From: Larix sibirica
Taxonomy: Eukaryota > Streptophyta > Pinopsida > Pinales > Pinaceae
Assembly (NCBI GenBank): GCA_004151065.3
Contig: NWUY0300114037.1
Coordinates: forward strand, 1-11,097
DNA length: 11,097 nt
Direction of reading: 5' to 3'
Positions 1-7,988 of this stretch are shown piece by piece. Under the pieces are notes generated by a model. The model saw nothing but the letters and a program-made list of their open reading frames with translations. It had not been told where the DNA came from and ran no database searches. Position 1 is the stretch's first letter; each line of letters opens with the position of its first letter. The position numbers and the translations under genes were made by a program.

Positions 1-119
1 AATGAAAGTCCTTACTTAACAGACAGTGAAACAACCGAGACCTAAGAAATAAACTATAAATCCAATATAAACAAGAACACTGAAAATCGCAGCAAGAGCT
101 TTGGACCACCAAATCCAAC
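1..119 (-). other. Probable LINE 3' UTR (partial)
   Basis: This is the stretch downstream, on the minus strand, of the last stop of the coding-like tail at 120. I see no open frame, no poly(A) tail and no target-site duplication in it. It is called 3' UTR only by position. The element's true end probably lies left of the window. Confidence 0.4.
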
Positions 120-1092
120 CTATGTGCTTGCATCTGCATTCTCAAAATTCAAATTCTCTTCCAGAATTGTGAAATTGTCGAAGAAATCATCATCCCATAC
201 CTGGGGAGGGATCTTGAGAGACAAAGGTTCCACTTTGTGACAAGGGTAGGATCCATCATCAGTCTTATGGACGCACTTGAAGTGCAAAGGTTCGATGGTA
301 GTCGACACTGGAAAGGTGGACAAGAGGGGAGGGTCCTTTAGAATGGTCGTGGCGACCGACGGATTCCCTGCAGAGACCTCCATATCTTTGGTATCCGGCT
401 CAGCTCCAGAAGCGGTTGAGACCACTCCAGACCGTGTGACCCCAGTAGCAGCAGAGACATCTTTGTTTTTAACAGGCCCATCTTTCCCTAAATCTGCACA
501 TAAGGCGATGCAACACTCCATGGAATATTTTACTCCAGCGAAGTTGGAGTTCAAGCTCACTAACTTTTCATCCAGGTGCACCAGGTTGGCCCTGATGTCA
601 AGTATAGAGGCTTTAGCAATGTTCCAGTTGGCAATATTAATCTCCTCAACTAGAGTTCCCATCTTGTTTTTTACTAGCCAGTTGTAATTAATCTGGTTTC
701 TGTGGCTACCAGAGGCAAGCATTTCCGCAACCCTGTTGGATTCCCAGTCGTCTATCAGGAAATGGACAGGACCTAAGACATTATCATCATACCCACTAGT
801 GACAGATTTTTCCTTTCCTGGTTGATTAGCTCCATGCTCGACACCATTTCCCACACCTCTTCTGGAGGTTCCATGCATTCTAGGAATTTTGTAAATATCA
901 ACCTCCTAGACTATAAAACGCTGAGCCGAGTGACCAACTTCGCTATCCTGGATGCGATTGAAAATTAGGGTGGTGAAGAGCCCTTTCATCATAACAATTC
1001 ACTTTGAGAAGGATCCCATAGGAATCACACGCAGGAGCTCCATGAACCGGCCTGCAGAGTTAATGAGAAGGGACATTCCCGTACTAATTCAG
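120..1092 (-). pseudogene. Coding-like tail downstream of LINE RNase H; unrecognised domain
   Basis: One minus-strand frame runs from about 1092 to a stop at 120 with only two in-frame stops, a TGA at 999-1001 and a TAG at 906-908. The last 252 codons, from an ATG at 878, are uninterrupted. The frame differs by one base from the RNase H frame, which ends in TAG at 1084-1086, so a single-base indel near 1090 would join them. I therefore read it as a C-terminal extension of ORF2, about 320 residues long. Visible features are a hydrophilic start, a helical and probably coiled stretch around 650-500 (IDDWESNRVAEML, then heptad-like leucines), a Ser/Thr/Val-rich linker, and an acidic end with WDDDFFDNF. 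No catalytic motif is recognised. Alternatives are a third ORF of the LINE or a captured host fragment. Coding origin is fairly likely; the role is unknown. Confidence 0.55.
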
Positions 1093-1776
1093 GTGCTCCC
1101 ACACTGGCGCAATAACTGCAACCTCATATCCAACCACATCGACCTCATCCATATTAACTACACCATGATTACCCATGCCAGCTTGATGAGGTGGGGATGT
1201 GTGTTGCATGCGGAATCCAAGTGTGCGCGACACGTAGCCATCTGTAGGCTGGTCGAGGGTGACACCCGCATCTGGGGTGGAAAGATCCCTATTGGCGAGA
1301 GCCGTGCATTTGCGTGAAAGTTGCTCTGAGACAGACGAGTCTAACTTTCCTTCTCGAAGGGGTTGACCACAATTGATGCCCTCATTAGCTAGGCAGTCAG
1401 CCAAAGCATTTTCCTTCCTCTTGATGTGGTGAAAAGTGATGGCTCTTTTGTCTTTCAAGATATTGGATAATCTTTGGATGCTATGCTATAATATCCAACT
1501 GGTGGAGAGCTTGGAAACGTGGGATCCATGTTGAAATTTGGTGGCAAGTGTGAGGATCAATTGTGATTCATCTTCGGCAATCAGAGGGAGGAGATTCAGT
1601 TTACTGGAAATGGCGATGCCTTCCAATAGACCTTCCAATTCCATTGCATTGTTGCTATCATGCCCAATGCTACCAAAATAGATACTAAGGATTTTTCCTT
1701 CATAGTTTCTAAAAACGCCCCCATAACCAACGTTTCCTGGGTTTCCTTTCGAGGCACCATAAAAATTGAGTTTCAA
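1084..1776 (-). pseudogene. ORF2 RNase H domain (RVT_3 type), catalytic residues lost
   Basis: The domain begins KLNFYGASKGNPG with YGGVFRN, then NNAMELEGLLEG, EDESQLIL and, after a TAG at 1486-1488, FHHIKRKENALADCLANEG. These are the four usual RNase H blocks. The first catalytic Asp (normally NFDGA) is Tyr at codon 1759-1761. The third block, usually EGDSQ, reads EDESQ, so its Asp is Glu. The second-block Glu and the final-block Asp remain. RNase H would have degraded the RNA strand of the RNA-DNA hybrid; this copy should be inactive. A hydrophilic stretch follows from about 1390 to the TAG at 1084-1086. Confidence 0.88.
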
Positions 1777-1834
1777 GATTCCCTCAGGGGGAGGGGTCCA
1801 TCTTTCAGGGCTGTTGATATGCTTAAGTGAGATT

Positions 1835-2376
1835 CTAGTTGACTAGAATTCCTTTTTCTGCAGCAGTTGTGGGGAAGTCTAACGTGTTCCAATCTTTGGA
1901 GGAGAGAGTTTCTTGGAGATTTCTTTTGATAGTGTACCAAATGTCTTCGATGGATCTACTCTTATCCTCAAAGATGCAGAGATTTTTTTCCTTCCAAATT
2001 TTCCAAACAATGAAGCCAGGAGTAAGATCCCAGAGCCTGTTAAGAAGAGCACTCAGAAAAAGATTTCCGTCCCATCTCTGCATGGTTTCAATGATGTCTC
2101 CTTTGACCCTGTTAGTTCTTCTGTACTTCTCAGCCACACAGTCACAGAGATTAGAGGAAAGAATGCAGGAGTCGAGCAGATGATCAATTATTTCAGAGTG
2201 ATTATTGCACAAGACACAAAAAGAAGGCCCCTGGAAGCCCTTTTTAAAATATTGTCCCAGGTGAGAATGCGCTGGTTAGAGAGCAACCAGAGAAAGTATG
2301 AGACTTTGGGCCAAAGATTGGATTTCCATATTTTCTTCCAGAGGGGGAAGTAATGATATTCCTCCTTGCATGCCAA
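1835..2376 (-). pseudogene. ORF2 zf-RVT zinc-binding domain, frameshifted
   Basis: The domain opens with LWKKIWKSNLWPKVSYFLWL and ILTWDNILKR, typical of the zf-RVT domain after plant LINE reverse transcriptases. At the T5 run 2241-2245 one base is missing. The other frame then gives FCVLCNNHSEIIDHLLDSC, holding the Cys-x2-Cys and later His and Cys ligands. It continues through WKIWKEKNLCIFED and ends at a TAG at 1835-1837, which is created by a one-base insertion at 1837. Past that base the frame leads straight into the RNase H. The domain is thought to bind nucleic acid or support protein folding. Confidence 0.85.
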
Positions 2377-3008
2377 AATGGAGTATGCTTCCTTGACCGT
2401 AAAATACCCCTTGGGGAGGTGTCCCCATCGAATGATGTATGGGCCTTGCTTAAGTCTTATCTTCCTTGTTTTGAGGTCCTATTGGATGGGGTCTAGGAGG
2501 CCTGGCTCAATGCCCCAATTCCATTGCAAAGGCTCCTTCCATATTCAGAAAGGGGAAGGGCCTTTAGGTTCCCAGTAGTCTTGGATGAACGAGAGGGATG
2601 TGACTTGCATTAGATTTTGAATCTCCTGGTTATCATACTAGCTGTTGTAGCTAGGCATCTGCTGCCAGGAGTCCTACCAAAAATAGGCATGAGCTACCTC
2701 TTTGATTTCCCAAAAGTTTTGTTGTTGGATTAATTCCTTTTGAGTATTGATTGCTTTCCAAATCGATGATCTAGGGGACCTTGATTATAATGAATTAGGT
2801 GAGAGGGGGACTAGTTGTGAGCGTACTTCTTGTTCTAGAACCAGGCCCAAGGCATATTATTTAGTGAGATCCATTTCAACCATATTTTGGCTGAGAGAGC
2901 CGCATTGTTTAATTCTGGGTCCCTTAATCAAAGGAATCCTCCCCACCAGCGGAGGAAGATTGTTATCCATTTAAAAAGAGCCCACCTATTATTCTTGATA
3001 TCCTTTCC
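2377..3008 (-). pseudogene. ORF2 connector between RT and zf-RVT, heavily decayed
   Basis: Two frames carry recognisable plant LINE connector sequence. The first (about 3008-2790) includes NNRWALFKWI, LRDPELNNAALSAKIW and LKWISLNNMPW. The second (about 2790-2377) includes SSIWKAINTQKEL, QNFWEIKEVAHA, DYWEPKGPSPF and IIRWGHLPKGYFTVKEAYS. Seven stops and one frameshift fall in about 630 bases, a higher density than in the endonuclease. No catalytic role is expected; this part links the polymerase to the zinc-binding domain. Confidence 0.8.
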
Positions 3009-4432
3009 CTAGAGGAAGGACCGTTGAATATTTATGAGGGATTTCAAGACCCATTTAGGACCAGCCAGAACTGAGAAAATATAGAGGGGCATAGACTGGA
3101 GGACAAATTTTAGGAGAGTCAAGCGACTAGCGAGGTTGAGTGAGCGGAAGGTCCAGGAGGAAATACAAAGTTCAAGTTTGTCTAAGAGCTCCCTCCAAGA
3201 TGAATGCTTGATAGCATAATCAAAGAGGGGGGAGCCAAGGTATTTAGAGGGCAGGGTGGAGATAGAAAATCCTAGAATACAAGCAATATTACGTTTAGTG
3301 ATGATATTAGTGTTAAAAAATAAAATATGGGATTTTTCAAGGTTGATGGTAGTCCCTGAGGATTCTGAGAAGGTTTGACGAATTATTTGGAGAGAGCGAG
3401 ATTCCTGGACTGAGGGGTGTCTAAAAATGAGATTTTCATCCACAAATTGTTGATAGGAAAGGGGGCTCCCCCCATGAAGAGAGAGGCCATGAAGGGAACT
3501 GGAGGTGACCGCAGCTTGGACCATTCTTCCCAGTCCTTCCACCATTAGGATGAAGAGGAAATGAGAAAGGGGTCCCCTTGAAGGATTCTGTGAGACGGGG
3601 TGAAGGTAGAGGAGGGAGAGTCATTGACCAGGATAGAAAAGAAGGCAGAGGAGGTGAGGGAAGAGATCCAGCGAGTCCACTCCTGTATGAATCCAAAAGC
3701 TTGCAGCATTTTCCTCATAAAATTCCATCTCAGTTTGTCAAAATATTTTGAGAGATCAAGTTTTAAGAGCATGCCCGGGTTACGAGTGATATTTAGGGAA
3801 TGAGTAATTTAATGTGCTAAAATGATCCCATCCAGGATGTGTCTTCCCTCAACATATCCAGATTGATTAGGGGAGATTAGCATTGGCAGCAGGGGTTTAA
3901 AACGATTAGCCACAATGTTGGAGATAAGTTTATAGATGACATTGCAGAGAGAGATAGGTATGAACTTACTCCGATGAGAGGCGTCGTTCTCTTTAGGCAC
4001 CAAGGTGCGGTGAGTGGTGTTAAGAGCAAGAAGAACCCATTTTTTTTGTCTGGAATCTTCTACAATCTCAAGCACTTCAAGTTTTAGCAGGTTCCAGAAG
4101 TGATGAAAGAAGTTGATGGTGAAGCCATAAAGACCAGGCGCTTTACCTTCTTCCATCTAATTAACAACAGTTTCCACTTCCTGCAAAGTGATGGGATGCA
4201 TTAAGGAGGCGTTGTGCTCTTCAATAATGATTGTGGGAATGTGCTGGGTGACTCTCTCAATAGCATCTGCTCTAGAAGGAGCCGGTTTCGTGAGGAGATC
4301 TTGAAAATATCCCATAAACTTGTGTTCTATATCGACATGTTCCTCTAGAACCTCTGCCATAGCGGATTTGAGTTTGGTGATGCGATTATGCATTCTGTGT
4401 TGAATCGTGGATCGATGAAAAAAAGCAGTGTT
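3009..4432 (-). pseudogene. ORF2 reverse transcriptase domain, inactivated
   Basis: The region continues the endonuclease frame at NTAFFH. Reverse-transcriptase blocks appear in order: KAPGLYGF near 4140 (normally KAPGPDGF), PISLCNVIYKLISN, ISPNQSGYVEGR, LKLDLSKYFDKL near 3765 with its catalytic Asp kept, ILQGDP near 3575, then the active-site loop as FVDE at 3435-3446, KYLGSPLF, and the SWTFRSLNLASRLTLLK thumb region. The normal loop is FADD or FVDD, so the second catalytic Asp (codon 3435-3437) is now Glu. A TAA at 3809-3811 and a one-base frameshift near 3569-3572 also break it. The FL-stop at 3009-3011 stands where a Trp codon is expected. The enzyme would have copied element RNA at the nicked target. 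Confidence 0.9.
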
Positions 4433-5524
4433 TCATTCTCCTTCTTTTAACCAAGCAATGCTTGATTTCTTCCTCTGGAGGGTTTCTTCTTGATTACAAT
4501 GCCTATTGAGTTGATCAAGAAGTTCCTTTTCCTCGAGCTTACGTTCTTCAGAATTCCACTCGGACATGACGGTGAGTTGTAAGCTTTCGAGCTCTTCCTC
4601 TAATATTCCTTTTTCCTTGAAGATGTTGCAAAAGGTAGTGTGATTCCAATGCTTGAGATTGGCCTTGAGTATTTTGAGCTTTTGGTGCATGATGGCCATT
4701 TTGGATCTGCCCTCTATCCGCATCTCTTTCCACCAGTTGTTGACTGTGTCTAGAAAGGAGGGGTGGGAGAACCATAATTTTTCAAAGCGAAAGGGAAGGT
4801 GTAGATGAGTTCCTATGTTATGCCAAGTTAACTCAATAGGCCAGTGATCCGAACCTGCAGCGAGGAGGACATAGGAGGCTAGTATTCCGCCAGCATTCAA
4901 GATATCTTCAGTGACCAAAAATCGATCCAAGTGTTTGGCTATTTGGTGATCTCCCCCTCTTCTATTATTCCATGTGTAGAATCCTGAAGAAGGTTGCAGA
5001 TCCACAAGCCTACTGTTGGATATGGTAGTCTTGAAGAGTTGGTCTTCGAAGGATAGATTTCTCAGACCTCCTTTCTTTTCATCAAGAGTTGTGATCATAT
5101 TGAAATCTCCCCCAATGATGAGAGTGGATTCAAGGTGTTGAGAGGTGAACCACTCTAGGAATTCTAGGAGCTTAAGCTTGAGGCCTAGAGGTTGAGAGAT
5201 ATAGACATTCAAAAGGTGACCATGAATATGCATACTTAGGATGTGGAAGGAGGCATAAATAGAGTGGGCAGTGGTGGCTAGGTTGCTGAGCGTGATTTCC
5301 GAAGGGACCCAGGCTATGGCTATGCCTCTGGTTGCTCCATTGGAATCAATAGCTATACTCTGGCATCCTTTCCAGATCTTGTTCATTAGCTGGTGGAGAG
5401 TTTCTGACGAGCATTTTTCTTGGATGAAAATAACAGCTGGCATGTCTTGCTGAATTTTCCTTTTCAGCATTCGATTTTTGGAAGGTCCATTCATACCTCT
5501 CACATTCCAAGAGAGTATCTTCAT
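4433..5524 (-). other. ORF2 endonuclease domain (exonuclease-endonuclease-phosphatase fold)
   Basis: This is 363 uninterrupted codons. The N-terminal AP-endonuclease-like domain of LINEs nicks target DNA. Its expected active-site residues are all visible: Asn7 in SWNVRGMN, Glu36 in FIQEK, Asp140 and Asn142 in GGDFN, the YTWNN block at 183-187, Asp200 in LDRF, and Asp226-His227 in SDHWP. One residue seems missing after Glu36, where QEK replaces the usual QETK. After about residue 240 a charged helical linker leads to WLKEGE, where a TGA at 4433-4435 interrupts the normal path into NTAFFH. This is the best preserved part of the LINE, and an ORF ending here could give an endonuclease-only protein, though there is no sign that it is expressed. 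Confidence 0.9.
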
Positions 5525-5536
5525 TGAGAAACATGG

Positions 5537-6865
5537 TTAAGAGTGGGTAAAAAATTCGTTAACTGGGAATATTTCCCCGACAATACCAGTCTGGTTCCCA
5601 GTAGATTTATTCTTTGCAGATCCGATCTTCGTCCTCGCTTTTGTTGTTGTCTTGGAGTTTTTGCTTGTATTTATGGGGAAGTTTGAGAACTCCAAGTTTG
5701 TTTTATGCTTTAGCCTTGGTTAGGGATTCCTTGAGGAGCTGAATTTGGTGCACTAAAATGAAGCCATATGCTTTTTTGGTGCATGCGTCCTCCATACCCA
5801 ACAGATCCAAGTCTCCAATTTCTAGCTTGGACATTTCTTCATCCATCATTATGTCAGGTCCTGGATCTATAGATTTCTTAAGGGGGTTTTCCTTGGGGGA
5901 AGGAGGAGTACCTTGCATGTAAGTGGAACCTACATGTTGTTCCTGAGGGGTTGAGATTACCGATTCGCTTAGCCATTGCTAGTTCTATGCCTCTAAGTGT
6001 CGTTGTTCCTAAGATAGGGCTCGGTCGTCGGTTCCTGCTTCTAGGTCTTAAGGTTAGACATCTAAGATATCGAAGCTATTACTGGTGGTGGGAATATCTT
6101 CCTTGTTTTTTCCATAGCGGGTTTGCGGCCATGACGCCGCTTTTTCCTAGTTTTCAAGAATTCATTGACATCTTTTCCTTCTTCCTTCAGATCCTCCTTA
6201 ATGGGTTTGCTCAGAGGGAATTCGCAGTATAAGTGGTTGTGATCATGGAATTTGTGGCATCTAAAGGGAACGTGTTCATAATACAGTGGTTGGATCTAGT
6301 CTGAATCTTCATGGGTGAGGCTTATAGCATCAGGAAGGGCCTTCGCAATGTGCATGTAGACACAGATTCGAGCATAAGAGGTGTATTTGTTGAGTTTCAT
6401 TTGATCAACTGAGCGTACATAGATTCCCAGGTTATTTCCAATGTATTTTAATGTTTCATCATCCCATTAATCCTTGGGGAGAGAGTACATTCTAATCCAG
6501 ACAAGGGCCCATGTGAAATGTTCTTTTTCTGGGCAGAATTGTTCAACCCAGTTTTTTAGGTACAGGTCGGTCGAGTTGAAGAAGTAAGGTCCCCCAGCTT
6601 CCACTCTGGTTTTGTCATCCAGGAGGTGGAATATGATTGTGAAGAAGCCCTTGGAACCTAGTTGTAGATCGAAGTGGGCCTTCGGCTTCCATTTTGTTGC
6701 TATCCACCCTCTAAGGGCTTACTCTGTGGGCCAGATGCTTGTAAATTTTCCTATGATTGCATGATATTTCAGATGTTGTGATATTGCTTTTATTCTTTCT
6801 GTCGGAATATTAAGGCTAGGTATTCTTGTTGTCCGTGTTATGCATGTGTGTGTTTCTGGGGCGCT
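5537..6865 (-). pseudogene. LINE ORF1 pseudogene (DUF4283-like plus degenerate zinc knuckle)
   Basis: ORF1 encodes the RNA-binding, particle-forming protein of plant LINEs. The N-terminal frame reads IPTERIKAISQHLKYHAIIG, then ALRGWIATKW, GFFTIIFHLLDD, GGPYFFNSTDLYLKNW and WIRMYSLPKD, a DUF4283-type pattern. It is cut by TAA at 6719-6721, TAA at 6467-6469 and TAG at 6296-6298. A zinc knuckle lies at 6218-6259, RCHKFHDHNHLYCEF. Against the CCHC spacing C-x2-C-x4-H-x4-C, the second and last ligands are Phe, so it should not bind zinc normally. A frameshift follows at the T6 run 6106-6111. The tail then has several stops, an open part at 5918-5706 (MQGTPPSPKENPLKK), and a shift back to a basic Lys-rich end closing with TAA at 5537-5539. 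The true start codon was not found; the 5' end may be truncated. Confidence 0.85.
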
Positions 6866-6946
6866 AATGTTACAAAAATTATTATTAATGAATGTTTAAT
6901 ATATTTATAATAATAAATATAATAACTTATAAATTCTTGTAACAAT
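6866..6946. repeat. AT-rich 81-bp imperfect palindrome
   Basis: The outer arms aatgttacaaaaatt (6866-6880) and the reverse complement of 6932-6946 match at 13 of 15 positions. A perfect inner stem, atatttat/ataaatat with a 4-base loop, lies at 6901-6920, nearly on the same centre. The sequence is almost all A and T. It sits where LINE ORF1 similarity ends. It could be a tiny foldback or MITE remnant, or chance in AT-rich DNA. Confidence 0.45.
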
Positions 6947-7988
6947 GTTAATACAAGAATACCATGTAAACTTTAAGGCTTACCGTTCAGAGTTTGTGTG
7001 TGGAGGAAATGATAGGTTTAACAAAGTTTCCATCCAACGACTATATCTCCAGATTGGGTCAAATATTTGACTTCAATGGACGAATGTAAATGCATCGTTT
7101 CTCATCATGTCGTCAAGTATATATCTTGAATTTTGTAGCACTGCAATATATTGTTATTTCGTCCAGCTCCCAAGTTTATTTAGTTCTTAGAAATTTTCTT
7201 GCTCAACATTGCGATAGTTACTTCTGATATCTAAACAAACTATTGCAATATTATTATTGTTTTTTTCTTTTTTCGTGATAAGGCCTTCGAACCTACCAAT
7301 ACCGAGCTTCAGAATTACGTAACAGTTATCATAGAAAACAAGGAGTAAAAAAATGGTGATGGCTATAGTTTCCCTAATCATGGGGGCCTTTCGTGTTTTT
7401 TTATGTTTCACGGGGATGGTAATCTTGTTCAACAACTAGAGAAGGACTGTGAACATCAATGGAGATGATGAAGGATATAAATCAACTTCAAAATCTAACA
7501 AGACAATGTATGCCACCTCCTCTCAAACGTTATATCAAGGCATGTGCATGTCTATGCTGGCTACCTATCTAGGTGTGCATTAATTGTTGGGGCCCGAGGA
7601 TCTTGTTCATATTATAGTGAAAGTGGCCATGGACTGAGTCTCCCAATCCTACCATTCTATGGCTCTTCGTGTTTTAGACCCTAATAATTGGGAAGAGGAA
7701 AGAGAACGCGATGCTTATGATGATTGTGTCTATCTCCTGCAAGAGACCATACATCATCTTAATGCTTCGTTCGCCAATATGTAGTCCCTATCTGATACCC
7801 ACGCTATGAATCCATTATCAATTTTTTTATTTGTTGTAGATGTCAAGCTTGGCTGAGTTCTACTCTTATAAACCAAGATACATTCCTGGAGGTTTTCCAA
7901 CAATTCATTGGTGCACCAGGAGGCAAGGTGAGTAGTAATGGGACAAGAGATAAGCAATGGGGAAAGAGATCACCATTATTCACATTCT
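6947..7988. other. Unclassified spacer between LINE and LTR element
   Basis: This is about 1 kb with no domain, repeat or RNA gene that I recognise. Open stretches on both strands are short and cut by stops. The only part with protein-like composition is the plus-strand stretch listed separately at 7587-7784. Missing gypsy pol sequence would be expected on the minus strand here, but no protease, reverse transcriptase or integrase motif is present. Confidence 0.5.
7587..7784 (+). pseudogene. Possible decayed coding fragment, plus strand, unrecognised
   Basis: A 66-codon plus-strand frame starts LGPEDLVHIIVKVAMD, has one TGA at 7635-7637, and continues as SYHSMALRVLDPNNWEEERE, then DAYDDCVYLLQETIHHLNAS, to a TAG at 7782-7784. 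The residue mix (acidic, amphipathic helices) looks more like protein than random AT-rich DNA, and it opposes the strand of both retroelements. No family is recognised and there is no start codon or splice evidence. It may be a captured exon remnant or chance. Confidence 0.25.

Larger units (their letters stand above)
1084..5524 (-). pseudogene. LINE ORF2 polyprotein pseudogene (EN-RT-zf-RVT-RNase H)
   Basis: The start is the ATG at 5522-5524, since an in-frame TAA lies four codons upstream and ORF1 ends 12 bases before. The first frame runs through endonuclease into reverse transcriptase with stops at 4433-4435 (TGA), 4157-4159 (TAG) and 3809-3811 (TAA). A one-base loss near the G4 run at 3569-3572 moves the frame. 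More stops follow at 3009-3011, 2928-2930, 2835-2837 and 2811-2813. A second shift lies near 2760-2790, then stops at 2674-2676, 2638-2640, 2545-2547 and 2479-2481. A shift follows at the T5 run 2241-2245, a one-base insertion at 1837, and a TAG at 1486-1488. Several stops look like C-to-T changes (CGA to TGA, CAG to TAG, TGG to TAG), as expected for methylated silent repeats. The intact protein would have been about 1,470 residues, plus the tail beyond 1084. Confidence 0.9.
1..6865 (-). mobile_element. Degenerate plant LINE (non-LTR retrotransposon), minus strand
   Basis: This is a two-ORF LINE read right to left. ORF1 carries a DUF4283-like domain and a zinc knuckle. ORF2 carries AP-endonuclease, reverse transcriptase, zf-RVT and RNase H domains in the order usual for plant L1-type elements. 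Such elements copy themselves by nicking the target with the endonuclease and priming reverse transcription there. The left (3') end lies outside the window, because no poly(T) run is seen before position 1. The right (5') limit is set where ORF1 similarity stops and an AT-rich palindrome begins, so the copy may be 5' truncated. Both ORFs carry many stops and frameshifts, so it is a dead copy. Family placement is firm; exact ends are not. Confidence 0.9.

Noticed and set aside
277-687. Plus-strand ORF of 136 codons
   Set aside because: It is antisense to the 252-codon minus-strand tail, which has better protein composition and continuity with the LINE. It has no recognisable domain.
1839-2353. 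Two overlapping plus-strand ORFs
   Set aside because: They lie antisense to the zf-RVT region, which is clearly coding on the minus strand.
3436-3696. Minus-strand Pro/Ser-rich ORF of 86 codons
   Set aside because: It is an alternative frame of the reverse transcriptase, whose motifs lie in the neighbouring frames.
5951-6232. Plus-strand ORF of 93 codons
   Set aside because: It is antisense to the decayed ORF1 tail and shows no domain.
7187-7435. Minus-strand ORF of 82 codons with a hydrophobic stretch
   Set aside because: The composition is what AT-rich DNA gives by chance. No family is recognised and no upstream continuation exists.
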